Below, piece after piece: positions 25,218-33,936 of a stretch of DNA of 64,000 bases. This stretch comes from an uncultured Muribaculaceae bacterium (GTDB lineage Bacteria > Bacteroidota > Bacteroidia > Bacteroidales > Muribaculaceae): the NCBI GenBank assembly GCA_910586565.1, contig CAJUIT010000009.1:54969-118968 (forward strand), in the 5' to 3' direction. A program made the position numbers and the translations under genes. Under the pieces are notes generated by a model, which did not search any database, was not told the DNA's origin, and saw only the letters and a program-made list of their open reading frames with translations. The stretch's first letter is position 1. Every line of letters begins with the position of its first letter.

Positions 25218-26618
25218 ATGAAACCTAAATATCTCGCACTGACAGCCATTGCAGCCCTTGCGCTCAACCTCGCAGCGGCAACAGTCGACGATGCCCGCCG
25301 CCTCGCCGAGGATGGCGACACAGCCGGAGCAATCGAAATGATGCGGTCGCTAGTTGCCGAACAACCTAAAAACGGCGAACTGCGCAAACAGCTTGGCGAC
25401 ATGTGTCTCGGTGCCGGCGACGATGCCGGAGCGCTTGAGGCCTACACCGAAGCGCGGCGACTTGGCGACCGCGAAGCCGTGCTCGCCCTCGCCGAGATGG
25501 CAAACCTCGAATATCGTACCGACGATGCCCGCTCGCTGCTCGAAGATTACCGCAAACTGCTCAAAAAAGGGAAGCGAACCGTTCATCCCGACAATTCGGG
25601 AGACCTCGACGACCGCATTGACCGCACCGAAAACATGCTCGGACGCGTGGAACAAATCGAAGTGATTGACTCGCTGATTGTTGATGCCGATGACTTTTTC
25701 CGCCACTACCGGCTCAGTGCCGAGAGCGGTTCGCTCAACGCCCCGGCCGATGTGCTTCCCACAAATTTCAAAGCGGCTGAACCCACAGTGGTGTATGAGC
25801 CCGAAAGCCGCCGGCAGATGATTTGGGCAGCCCCCGACACGGCCGGAAACTTCGCGCTCTATTCAACCTCGGCTCTCTACGGCAATCTTTGGGAAATTCC
25901 CACACCGCTGGGCGACGACCTCGGCGAAGGTGGCGACGCCAACTACCCCTTCCTGATGCCCGACGGAATCACGCTTTATTTCGCCAACGACGGGGAAAAC
26001 TCGCTCGGCGGCCTCGACATATTCATCTCCCGACGCGGTGACGACTCATTCCTCCAACCGCAGAACATCGGCATGCCCTATAACTCACCCTACGACGACT
26101 ACATGCTCGCCATTGATGAGCTCACAGGCACCGGGTGGTGGGCCACCGACCGCAACCGCATTCCCGGCAAGGTGACAATCTATGTTTTCATCCCCTCCGA
26201 CCTCCGCCGCAACGTCGACCCCGAAAGCCCCGACCTCATTGCGCGTGCCCGCCTCACATCTATCAAGGACACCTGGAACCCCGAAACCGACAGGCGCGCA
26301 ATCATCGAACGCATCGTGGCGTTGAAAAACGACACCAAGAGCCGTCCCCATCAGTTCGAGATAGCGATTCCCGGCCGAGGTGTCTACACCAACTTCGACG
26401 ATTTCCGCACCCCGCAGGCTCGTGCTGCCATGAAAAAATATCTTGAGAACCTCGAGAAAGTAACATCGGCCGAACGCTCCATCGAAGCCATGCGCCAGGC
26501 CTACGGCCGCGGCGACCGCAGCGATGAGGAGTTCATCCGCCAAGGCGAAAAACAGCTCGAAGCTGCTCGCGCCGCACTCATAACCCTGCGAAACGACGTT
26601 ATCACACTCGAACGCTAA
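25218..26618 (+). CDS. Exported TPR plus PD40 beta-propeller protein
   Basis: A 466-aa protein with a signal peptide (residues 1-21). Residues ~22-130 have TPR-like helical pairs ('ARRLAEDGDTAGAIEMMRSLVAEQP', 'LGAGDDAGALEAYTEARRLGD'). Residues ~190-340 have WD40-like PD40 blades ('ANYPFLMPDGITLYFANDGEN' and 'GGLDIFISRRGDD'). The C-terminus is helical. This architecture resembles OmpA-associated periplasmic scaffold proteins of Bacteroidetes but lacks an OmpA domain. The function is unknown. It probably sits in an operon with holA and the PHP phosphatase. Confidence 0.82.
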   Translation: MKPKYLALTAIAALALNLAAATVDDARRLAEDGDTAGAIEMMRSLVAEQPKNGELRKQLGDMCLGAGDDAGALEAYTEARRLGDREAVLALAEMANLEYRTDDARSLLEDYRKLLKKGKRTVHPDNSGDLDDRIDRTENMLGRVEQIEVIDSLIVDADDFFRHYRLSAESGSLNAPADVLPTNFKAAEPTVVYEPESRRQMIWAAPDTAGNFALYSTSALYGNLWEIPTPLGDDLGEGGDANYPFLMPDGITLYFANDGENSLGGLDIFISRRGDDSFLQPQNIGMPYNSPYDDYMLAIDELTGTGWWATDRNRIPGKVTIYVFIPSDLRRNVDPESPDLIARARLTSIKDTWNPETDRRAIIERIVALKNDTKSRPHQFEIAIPGRGVYTNFDDFRTPQARAAMKKYLENLEKVTSAERSIEAMRQAYGRGDRSDEEFIRQGEKQLEAARAALITLRNDVITLER

Positions 26619-26659
26619 CCCCCTCGCCACCACCAATGGCGTCAACCCGCACAACCGAT

Positions 26660-27463
26660 ATGGACTTCTTAGCAACCATAGGTAACAGCACCCTCTACAC
26701 TTTTCATTCCCACACCGAATTTTGCGACGGCCGCGCGCAGATGGAAGCATTTGCCCGTGAGGCTGTGAAACAAGGTTTCACCCACTACGGATTCACGCCG
26801 CATTCACCCGTCCCGTTCCACTCGCCATGCAACATGTCGGCCGACAATGTGGAGCGCTATCTGGCCGAAGTGGCACGCATACAACGGGAATACGGCGACC
26901 GGTGCCGGTTCTATGCCGGAATGGAAATCGACTATATCGACGAGAACTGGGGACCTGCCAACAGCTATTTCAAGTGGCTCCCACTCGACTATTCAATCGG
27001 CTCGGTGCATTTCATCCATTCGCAGGAGGGTGAGCTTGTCGACATCGACGGCCACTACGACAGCTTCCGCCGCAAAATGGAGACAAAATTCCACAACGAC
27101 CTCCGATATGTGGTGGAGACATTCTACCGCCAATCGCACAACATGCTGTCGGAAGGTGGCTTCGACATAATCGGCCATCTCGACAAAATTGGCCACAACG
27201 CATCACACCATCACCCGGGCATTGAGGATGAAGCGTGGTATCAGGCCTTGGTAAACGACCTCATCGACCATGTGATTGAAAGCGGAGTAACTGTGGAAAT
27301 CAACACAAAAGCCTACGCCGACCATCAGGGGCGTCTCTTCCCGGCTCGCCGCCACATTCCCCGCCTGCTTGCCGCCGGTGTGCCCGTGATTGTGAACTCC
27401 GATGCCCACGTGCCTGCACTCATCAACGCCTCACGCAACATCGGCCTCGACCTTCTGCATTGA
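26660..27463 (+). CDS. PHP-domain histidinol-phosphatase-like protein
   Basis: About 267 aa from ATG 26660, where the metal-binding start motif follows quickly; an upstream ATG at 26636 is also possible. PHP signatures: 'TFHSHTEFCDG' (metal ligands), 'YAGMEIDYID', 'SVHFIHSQEG', 'DIIGHLDKIGHN', 'VEINTKAYAD...PARRHIPRL', 'VIVNSDAHV'. This is the HisJ-type histidinol-phosphatase pattern (histidine synthesis, step 8), although other small phosphoesters are possible because no other his gene is nearby. Confidence 0.88.
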   Translation: MDFLATIGNSTLYTFHSHTEFCDGRAQMEAFAREAVKQGFTHYGFTPHSPVPFHSPCNMSADNVERYLAEVARIQREYGDRCRFYAGMEIDYIDENWGPANSYFKWLPLDYSIGSVHFIHSQEGELVDIDGHYDSFRRKMETKFHNDLRYVVETFYRQSHNMLSEGGFDIIGHLDKIGHNASHHHPGIEDEAWYQALVNDLIDHVIESGVTVEINTKAYADHQGRLFPARRHIPRLLAAGVPVIVNSDAHVPALINASRNIGLDLLH

Positions 27464-27528
27464 TTTGCATTCATCCGCCGAACCTCTCAAAAAATATTAT
27501 TACTGTCCGCTAAACCACAAAGACCCTT

Positions 27529-27565
27529 GCCCAACCTCTTGAAAAATAGAAGTTGGGCTTTTTTC
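27529..27565 (+). terminator. Rho-independent terminator after the PHP gene
   Basis: GCCCAAC / GTTGGGC stem, extended by TCT/AGA, followed by TTTTTTC. Confidence 0.85.
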
Positions 27566-27594
27566 GTGCATTGACACCCCCCTCTTAATGGTTT

Positions 27595-28045
27595 TCGTTC
27601 GTTCCGGGAGGAGATTCGGAGGCCTGAGCGAACATGATTTTGAGGTCGGCGTCGGGTTGGTTGAAGAAGGTCTCGAGATTGATGTAGTACATCATGACAA
27701 TCCTTACCATTGTGGCCAGCCCTGAGAAGCTCCATTGGTGCGAAAGAGTGCTTTGAAGCACTGACAGCAGAAGGTTGGCTATGAGTGTGACCCAGATCTG
27801 GATTTTAATGGCATTGGCACTTTCGCCATAAAAATACCGCAGTGGAAAATTTTGTTTTATCTGTTTGAAAGCGACTCAATCTGCCAACGACGGCGATATA
27901 TGGCGACGATTGTCTCAGGGCGCATATCAAAGTCGTTTGTAAGCAATGCGATAAGTTTGGGCTGTTTCCCTTTTTTGATGTCAACATATGTAATTTTTAC
28001 CGGACGGTAATAAAAAAATATAGAACGTATAATCCCCCCTTCGCA
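27595..28045 (-). pseudogene. 3' remnant of an IS4-family transposase, frameshifted
   Basis: The minus strand encodes 'ITYVDIKKGKQPKLIALL' and 'TNDFDMRPETIVAIYRRRWQIESL', then shifts frame and continues 'KQIKQNFPLRYFYGESAN' and 'AIKIQIWVTLIANLLLSVLQ' to end 'PPGTNENH'. This is the C-terminal third of an IS4-type DDE transposase (YRRRWQIE..FKQIKQ region). A single-base loss in a short T-run near 27866 (CTTTCAAACAG where CTTTTCAAACAG would stay in frame) explains the break. The 5' two-thirds and the left terminal repeat are gone, so it is dead. Confidence 0.85.
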
Positions 28046-28052
28046 CGACGTA

Positions 28053-28098
28053 TAAAAAAGGAGGTATGTCAAAATATATGCATTCTGACATACCTCCT
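28053..28098 (-). terminator. Terminator of the alpha-galactosidase-like gene
   Basis: On the minus strand a 13-bp perfect stem AGGAGGTATGTCA / TGACATACCTCCT is followed by six T's, 52 bp past the stop of the hydrolase gene. It carries the TGTCA stem motif seen in other terminators here. Confidence 0.88.
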
Positions 28099-28149
28099 AT
28101 ATTATGTGGAATCGTTTGACTGAGAACTATCTGCCGCTACTCCACCGAA

Positions 28150-30396
28150 TCAGTTGAGGGTGATGCGATAGATACGTGCATCACTCTTGGGTACATCATA
28201 GGGAAGCCCGTTTCCCGAGGGTGAAACAGAATTTCCGGTCCAAAGTTCCTTAATTTCACCAACACTCGATGAATCAACGCCAAGCCGATCAAATGAAATG
28301 GTTCCGCTTGATGAGCCCGAGAAAGTACCGGTTCCATAGTTGAACACCGCTACATAACAATAATTCCCCGCGATACGATAGAACTGCGTCTCAGCTGCCC
28401 CGTGGGTACCCGACACAGGGCTACCCCCGTCGACCGGACGGAACGACCCGAGATTATTGCGCACATAATCGTTGACATCTTTGTTGCCCATATAGGTGCG
28501 CAGCCGTTCTTTCGATTTCGACGGATTTCCGATTGTGTTGTTATTGTTGTTCTTCACATTCTCGCTGAGATTGTCGCCGAAAATGAAAGCACCTGTGCAA
28601 ACGCCCGAGGTGGCGCGCATACGGCTGATTCCTTCGGCGGTTGAACCGTTTGTATCTGAATCGGGAATCATCACAAGATGGTCGGGATCATTGACGGTGT
28701 AAATGCGGTCGGTCCACCATCCGTAGCTCATGGCATTCATTGCATACTGGCTGTCGCTAACACTATTCCACACGTCGCAGCACACGCGGCGCCCGTGGGC
28801 GTAGTTGGCAGGGAAAACCGGAGCGATAGATTCCACCACATACATGCCATATTTTTCGGCTTGCTCACGCAGAATCTTCATCCCGTAGTTATATGCCATC
28901 ACCCCCGTTGTAACCTCCGGATCATACCACGAATCACCCTCCACAATGCCACCGTCGAGAAAGTCGGCCTTTACATATTTCACACCGAGCATGGCATATT
29001 TGCGCATGAAATTCTCTATGTGCTCACGCACTCCCGGGTGAGTGGGGTCGATGGCATGGCCGCCGTCGGGATGTTTGGGAACCTTGTACTCGCTTCCGTT
29101 TACCTTCAGCAGCGCCTCACGCACGGTGTGGCTTGAGCCGTCGAAATTAGAATCGAAAGCCCAACTCCATCCCACCAGAGGCCCGCAATACGCACCCAAC
29201 GTCATGTTCTTGCCACTTTGTGTTGTGTTTCCGTGGTTATAGTTGGAGTTGGCCAGATAATAATTGCCGAGATATGAAATTTTGTTGCGTGAGATGTTAT
29301 CCTCGGCAAATGCATCGAGACTGATGGAGGCCGAGTTTGTCAAATCACCGAATCCATTTGGGCGCAATTCACTGTCGATGAAATCAATGGCAGCCTTAAC
29401 GCCGTCGTAGCTGACATATTCTTTCATCGCGCCCCATGTGCTATAGCCCATAGGATTACCACCCGTCCACACAGGGCCCGGTGCCACAGTGTTGCAAACC
29501 TCACCGAATGTTTCCAGACCGGTTCGCCAATCGTCGAAATCACCGACCATAAAACGGGCCGAGCCTATGCGGTTTCCCTTAACCTTGCCATGAGGGAGTG
29601 TATCACCGGTTGTGTCATAGTTGGTATAGCCCGACAGACACTGTATTTTTGAAAGCACCGTGTTTCCGCCCGACCGGGGAGTGTAACCGGTGAATGTCAC
29701 AGAACTTTTCCACTTGTCATGATCGATCGAACCGAGAACAAAGCCCGCGCGCGACGACGAGTTATAATAAGCCGATACCTCATGCGATTCGGTTGTGGAG
29801 GTGCCCTTGGTGTTAATCAGAGTGCGCGTGAAAAAAGTATTTGATGCATAGGATGCATAACCGTCATTGTAGAACGGCACATATATTGCGCGGTTGTCGC
29901 GTGCCTGCACGGGGGTGTTATCGTTCCACGATGCGAACGCAATCATTTTGCGGCTCTCCACATCGCGCCCTACACCTTCGAGTTCAACCTGCGACAGAAC
30001 ATAATCGCGTCCGTCGTCGAACAGACGGAAAGTTTGATGCAGAATCGCATCAGGACTTTCTTTCGATGCCCCTATGAACCATTTGATATGGAACATTATG
30101 CTCGCTCCCAATGCATCGTTAAGAGCAACATCATCCGCTGGGGAATCAATGGAATAATCCACACCTGCAAACGATTCGAACGAAGTGGTGTTGTAGGTAT
30201 ATTCAGTGGCGTCACCCACGAAATTAAACGTTACTTCTGAATAGGCATTGCTCACCACACTACGATTGTTGTGTTTGATATTCACCTGCCATCCTTCATG
30301 TTCCACATACCATTCCCCCGACCAACTGTAACTAAAGGCCGATGCCGAAGACACGGCTGCAAGTGAAAGCAAAGCCGCTGCTATATATTTTTTCAT
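28150..30396 (-). CDS. Secreted glycoside hydrolase, alpha-galactosidase-like (clan GH-D)
   Basis: A 748-aa exported protein (signal peptide 1-20). The central TIM-barrel-like part has 'KNMTLGAYCGPLVGWSWAFD', 'DPTHPGVREHIENFMRKYAM' and 'LGVKYVKADFLDGG', where the Asp of KADF is in the position of the clan GH-D nucleophile. 'GRRVCCDVWNSVSDSQY' follows, where CDVW resembles the acid/base segment. An N-terminal beta-sandwich and a C-terminal beta domain frame it. The likely action is release of an alpha-linked sugar from host or dietary glycans in the periplasm or outside. The exact family (GH27/GH36 relative) and sugar are not certain. It lies 102 bp after the FG-GAP gene. Confidence 0.75.
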   Translation of the reverse strand: MKKYIAAALLSLAAVSSASAFSYSWSGEWYVEHEGWQVNIKHNNRSVVSNAYSEVTFNFVGDATEYTYNTTSFESFAGVDYSIDSPADDVALNDALGASIMFHIKWFIGASKESPDAILHQTFRLFDDGRDYVLSQVELEGVGRDVESRKMIAFASWNDNTPVQARDNRAIYVPFYNDGYASYASNTFFTRTLINTKGTSTTESHEVSAYYNSSSRAGFVLGSIDHDKWKSSVTFTGYTPRSGGNTVLSKIQCLSGYTNYDTTGDTLPHGKVKGNRIGSARFMVGDFDDWRTGLETFGEVCNTVAPGPVWTGGNPMGYSTWGAMKEYVSYDGVKAAIDFIDSELRPNGFGDLTNSASISLDAFAEDNISRNKISYLGNYYLANSNYNHGNTTQSGKNMTLGAYCGPLVGWSWAFDSNFDGSSHTVREALLKVNGSEYKVPKHPDGGHAIDPTHPGVREHIENFMRKYAMLGVKYVKADFLDGGIVEGDSWYDPEVTTGVMAYNYGMKILREQAEKYGMYVVESIAPVFPANYAHGRRVCCDVWNSVSDSQYAMNAMSYGWWTDRIYTVNDPDHLVMIPDSDTNGSTAEGISRMRATSGVCTGAFIFGDNLSENVKNNNNNTIGNPSKSKERLRTYMGNKDVNDYVRNNLGSFRPVDGGSPVSGTHGAAETQFYRIAGNYCYVAVFNYGTGTFSGSSSGTISFDRLGVDSSSVGEIKELWTGNSVSPSGNGLPYDVPKSDARIYRITLN

Positions 30397-30410
30397 TTCT
30401 AATCGATATT

Positions 30411-30503
30411 TATAAGTAGCTATTCAAATCAAACCGCTACTATCTATTTTTTAACTTGAACACTAACTGCTGGTTCTTTTTGGCCAAATTCTTATCTTTC
30501 ATC
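30411..30503 (+). repeat. 93-bp dispersed repeat, copy 1
   Basis: About 80% identical to the reverse complement of 58358-58451 (outer ends identical: TATAAGTAGCT... and ...TTCTTATCTTTCATC). It lies between the FG-GAP gene and the hydrolase start, and its right end contains the stop codon of the FG-GAP gene (30499-30501). Confidence 0.85.
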
Positions 30504-32493
30504 GGGCAATCTTTTCAACGAAAGAGCCGTCGGCCGTAGAAATAATGAACACACCTCCCTGAGGCAACGCCACGGGGTGGTTTGTGCGGCCTGTGGCAAC
30601 GGTGCGTCCCGTAATATCGGAAACAATCAAAGCCAGGTCTGCATCAGGCCGGTTGAGCACAACGGCACCGGGCATAAACGACAGCCATGCGGCGGCCGAT
30701 TCATCAGCCACAGTTTCAGCAACGCCGGTGGTAACAGCCTTATAGTCGACTGTTGCAAACCTTGATTGGTCAGTACCCTTGGCTACATTAACTGTCTGCA
30801 CACCCACGGTGAATGATTTCGACGGATTTATGGCGGCACCTTTTATCGAATAGGTGTTGACTCCGGGGCGTAAAGCCGTTTGACGGGCTGAACCAACCTT
30901 TACAAAACCTGTGGCAGCATTGGCCGGCAGAACGGAAACCACCTTCTCACCCTGAGTAACCATCACATTGTAGCCCAGACCACGTGCTGCGGCATCGCTC
31001 ACCTCATCCCATGTGTTATTGATTTTCCCATTGCTCACTGCTACCGCCACCGATTCGGGGGCTTCAAGCGACTCTGCCGAACGCGAAACAGGAGAGTAGG
31101 CTGCACTTGTATTGTAGTAAATATGCGGCCCGTGACCGTAACCGAGACCGAAAATATCAATAAGACCGTCGTTGTTGAAATCGGCGGCGATACCGATACC
31201 TGTGTCAAGTCCGTTATAGGGAGCATTGCCCGAGGTAAAGATCCAACCGTCGCCTGAACCCTCATGTAAACCTTGTGCCTTGTTGTTATAGAACACATCA
31301 TAGCGGCCGTTGCCTGAAATGTCGAAAACGATAGGCCGGCAGTTTTCATCGCCGGGGAGCGAAATCTCAACACCTTCGATTTTCTCCACATTATCGGCAC
31401 CAACGCCAAAAGGCATGACATGGCCGGTAGCCCATTGGTTGGGAAGAACAGCCGATGTCCATCCGTTGTCATATCCCATTGTAAACCAATCAAACCAGCC
31501 GTCACCGTCTATATCAACAGGTTTTGACTCGGCTTTACGCAATGAAGTGATGTTGTTGACATAGGCCGTGAAAGTAGCCTCTGCATCTTCATCGGCAAGA
31601 TTGTTGAGATAAACCATGCGTAGGTTTCCACCAATGGCATGAGTGTGCGATTCGGCACCGTCGACCACCACATCAAGCCATCCGTCATTGTTGAGATCGA
31701 CAAACCACACATTGCCCGCACATTGCAGCAAATTGCGGGTTGGTTGCCCGTTGTGAGTAATGAAGTCGGTGGTGCGGGTGGCGTGGGCGTTTACAACATA
31801 TTCGCCAACCAACGAATCAAGACGAGTGAATGTTCCGTTACCATTGTTGTGGTACAGGCCTACAAAAGGTCCGTCCTGAGCATAGGCCGAGATGAGAATA
31901 TCGGTAAAACCGTCACGGTCGTAGTCTCCGACAGCTATCGAATGATAATTCAAAAAATCGTCACGTTTGTCGGAGTTCAGAACCGGGGTGGAAAGTCCGT
32001 CGGAAACGGAAAAAGTGCCGTCACCATTGTTATGCATCAACACAACTTTGCAGGCATAATTGCCGTAGCCCATCACATCCCATTCCGACACCCTGCACAA
32101 GGCAATCATATCAAGATTCCCGTCGTTGTCGAAATCTATGGATTCAAACGAATTGTAAACGCTTCCGGGAATTCCATGCCGGGGATAATCGAGCCCTGAG
32201 CCATTATAGCTCACTCCGTCGGGTGTAAATGTTCCGTCACCGTTATTGTAATACAAATTAGATTGCACCTGCCATTCATAACCAGGGTAATCATTGGCAA
32301 GCTGACCGCCGTAATAAATGTCGAGGTAGTCGGAATTGTTGAAATCGGCGGCAAGCGCCGTTGTTCGATAAGTGCCACGGAAAGTCATGGTTCCCTCCGA
32401 ACTCACCCAATCGGTTGCTTGAACGGGTAATATGGCGGCCATAGCCATAGCCACACCTCCCGTCACAGCAACTGCGCGTAAGGATTGTTGCAT
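30499..32493 (-). CDS. Secreted FG-GAP/VCBS beta-propeller protein
   Basis: A 664-aa protein with an N-terminal signal segment (about residues 7-25, ending VQA). Repeated 'NNGDGTFT', 'DFNNDGLIDIFGLGYG', 'DFDNDGNLDMIAL' and 'DLNNDGWLDVVVDG' tracts are calcium-binding FG-GAP blades making about seven repeats. A fibronectin-like region follows. The last ~60 residues form a C-terminal sorting-type tail ('DADLALIVSDITGRTV' to 'GGVFIISTADGSFVEKIAR'). It probably binds glycan or protein at the cell surface. The stop codon lies inside the dispersed repeat at 30411-30503. Confidence 0.85.
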   Translation of the reverse strand: MQQSLRAVAVTGGVAMAMAAILPVQATDWVSSEGTMTFRGTYRTTALAADFNNSDYLDIYYGGQLANDYPGYEWQVQSNLYYNNGDGTFTPDGVSYNGSGLDYPRHGIPGSVYNSFESIDFDNDGNLDMIALCRVSEWDVMGYGNYACKVVLMHNNGDGTFSVSDGLSTPVLNSDKRDDFLNYHSIAVGDYDRDGFTDILISAYAQDGPFVGLYHNNGNGTFTRLDSLVGEYVVNAHATRTTDFITHNGQPTRNLLQCAGNVWFVDLNNDGWLDVVVDGAESHTHAIGGNLRMVYLNNLADEDAEATFTAYVNNITSLRKAESKPVDIDGDGWFDWFTMGYDNGWTSAVLPNQWATGHVMPFGVGADNVEKIEGVEISLPGDENCRPIVFDISGNGRYDVFYNNKAQGLHEGSGDGWIFTSGNAPYNGLDTGIGIAADFNNDGLIDIFGLGYGHGPHIYYNTSAAYSPVSRSAESLEAPESVAVAVSNGKINNTWDEVSDAAARGLGYNVMVTQGEKVVSVLPANAATGFVKVGSARQTALRPGVNTYSIKGAAINPSKSFTVGVQTVNVAKGTDQSRFATVDYKAVTTGVAETVADESAAAWLSFMPGAVVLNRPDADLALIVSDITGRTVATGRTNHPVALPQGGVFIISTADGSFVEKIAR

Positions 32494-32600
32494 TTTAAGG
32501 TAAGATTAGTTTTTAGGGTTAGGATTTGATAGTGCAAAAATACCCAAGCCTAAAATTTTCATCTGACTAAAAATGCGTCAATATTTAACATATTTAAAAA

Positions 32601-32608
32601 CAAAGATA
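32601..32608 (-). promoter_or_regulatory. -7 box TATCTTTG for the FG-GAP gene
   Basis: Minus-strand TATCTTTG, 108 bp upstream of the FG-GAP ATG. It would also drive the hydrolase gene if the two are cotranscribed. Confidence 0.6.
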
Positions 32609-32668
32609 CAGCCATTCAGCAACAGCCGCACCATTCGTTTTATTTTTCGACTCAAAATTTTTGCGGTG

Positions 32669-33904
32669 TCATATCGCATCGAGAAGTCGGAGCAAGGCCT
32701 CGGTTGTGGCTCGGTCAATGACGCGGGCACGGTTACCGGGAAGATGAAGAGTGCACGAAGTGGTGCCGCGAGGGGTTGCAAAAGCCATGCACACTGTGCC
32801 CACAGGCTTTGCGGGCGTTCCACCGCCGGGACCGGCGATGCCCGAAGTCGCAATGGCACAATCGGCACCGAGGGCACGACGCGCCCCTTCTGCCATTTCA
32901 CGTGCCACAGGCTCCGACACAGCACCATTCGCCTCAAGCGTGGCTGCGCTGACACCGAGCACCTGCATCTTCACCTCATTGGAATAGGCAACCACCCCGC
33001 CGTTGAACACTTCCGATACTCCGGCAAGCATGGTGAGCCGGTGGGCTATATTGCCACCTGTGCAGCTTTCGGCAGTCGCGAGGGTAAGATGAGCCCTCTG
33101 AAGGCGCTCCATCACAATCTGCTCGGGAGTGAGGTCGGCAGTTGCCACCACATGTTCGGAAAGATTGTCGGTGAGCCATTGCACGCATTGGTCGAGCATC
33201 AACGCCACCGCCCCCTCGTCGGGAGCCACGCAGTCGATGCGCAACCTTATGTATCCCGCCTGCGGCAGGTAGGCCAGATGCAACCCCTCGGCCAAACCAT
33301 CCTCCCAATCAGCGATGCGTTCGGCAAGGTCGCTTTCGGTAATGCCGGTGAGAACGAGTGTGCGGTGCCCGATAGCCGCACGGTCGGCAAATCGGTCGAG
33401 CAATCTCGGCAGCACCTCAACGGCGAAAGCATGGCGGGTTTCAAAAGGCACACCCGGCATCGACACAAGCACCTTTCCATCGCGCTCGAACCACATCACG
33501 GGGGCAGTTCCCAACTCGTTGGGAATAACCCGACAGCTGTCGGGAACCATTGCCTGACTTTCGGTGAGGGCATTCATGTGCAGCCCTCTGCGCGCGAACA
33601 CCTCTCGTATATGTGCGAGCACCGTGTCGTCGCGCTTCAAAGTGCCGCCGAAAATATCGAGTAAAGTAGCTTTGGTTATGTCATCCTTTGTGGGGCCGAG
33701 ACCGCCGGTGGTGAGCACAACATCGCTGCTCTCCAATGCCGAACGGATGGCCGAGCGGATGGCATCGGCATCATCGTGAATTGTGATTACTTTCTCCACC
33801 GACCATCCTGCGGGAACAATCATCCGGGCAATATCACCCGAATTGGTGTCGACAACCTGCCCTATAAGCAGTTCGTCACCAATTACTATAATTGACAGTT
33901 TCAT
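32669..33904 (-). CDS. cinA: CinA: competence/damage-inducible protein with NMN amidohydrolase domain
   Basis: A 411-aa protein. The N-terminal MoaB/MogA-like domain (residues ~1-170) has 'IVIGDELLIGQVVDTNSGDIAR', 'TGGLGPTKDDITK' and 'MPGVPFETRH'. The C-terminal domain (~255-411) has 'LATAESCTGGNIAHRLTMLAG', 'GGVVAYSNEVKMQVLGV' and 'ATSGIAGPGGGTPAKPVGTV', the signature of nicotinamide-nucleotide amidase (PncC). It salvages NMN to nicotinate mononucleotide; the first domain is usually an ADP-ribose pyrophosphatase. It lies 32 bp after tsaD in an apparent operon. Confidence 0.95.
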   Translation of the reverse strand: MKLSIIVIGDELLIGQVVDTNSGDIARMIVPAGWSVEKVITIHDDADAIRSAIRSALESSDVVLTTGGLGPTKDDITKATLLDIFGGTLKRDDTVLAHIREVFARRGLHMNALTESQAMVPDSCRVIPNELGTAPVMWFERDGKVLVSMPGVPFETRHAFAVEVLPRLLDRFADRAAIGHRTLVLTGITESDLAERIADWEDGLAEGLHLAYLPQAGYIRLRIDCVAPDEGAVALMLDQCVQWLTDNLSEHVVATADLTPEQIVMERLQRAHLTLATAESCTGGNIAHRLTMLAGVSEVFNGGVVAYSNEVKMQVLGVSAATLEANGAVSEPVAREMAEGARRALGADCAIATSGIAGPGGGTPAKPVGTVCMAFATPRGTTSCTLHLPGNRARVIDRATTEALLRLLDAI

Positions 33905-33936
33905 AAATGCCTGTTATGTTTCAATAATGCTGCGTC

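Noticed and set aside
32573..33664. 363-codon plus-strand frame opposite cinA
   Set aside because: Antisense of a clear cinA gene with all motifs intact; the translation looks random.
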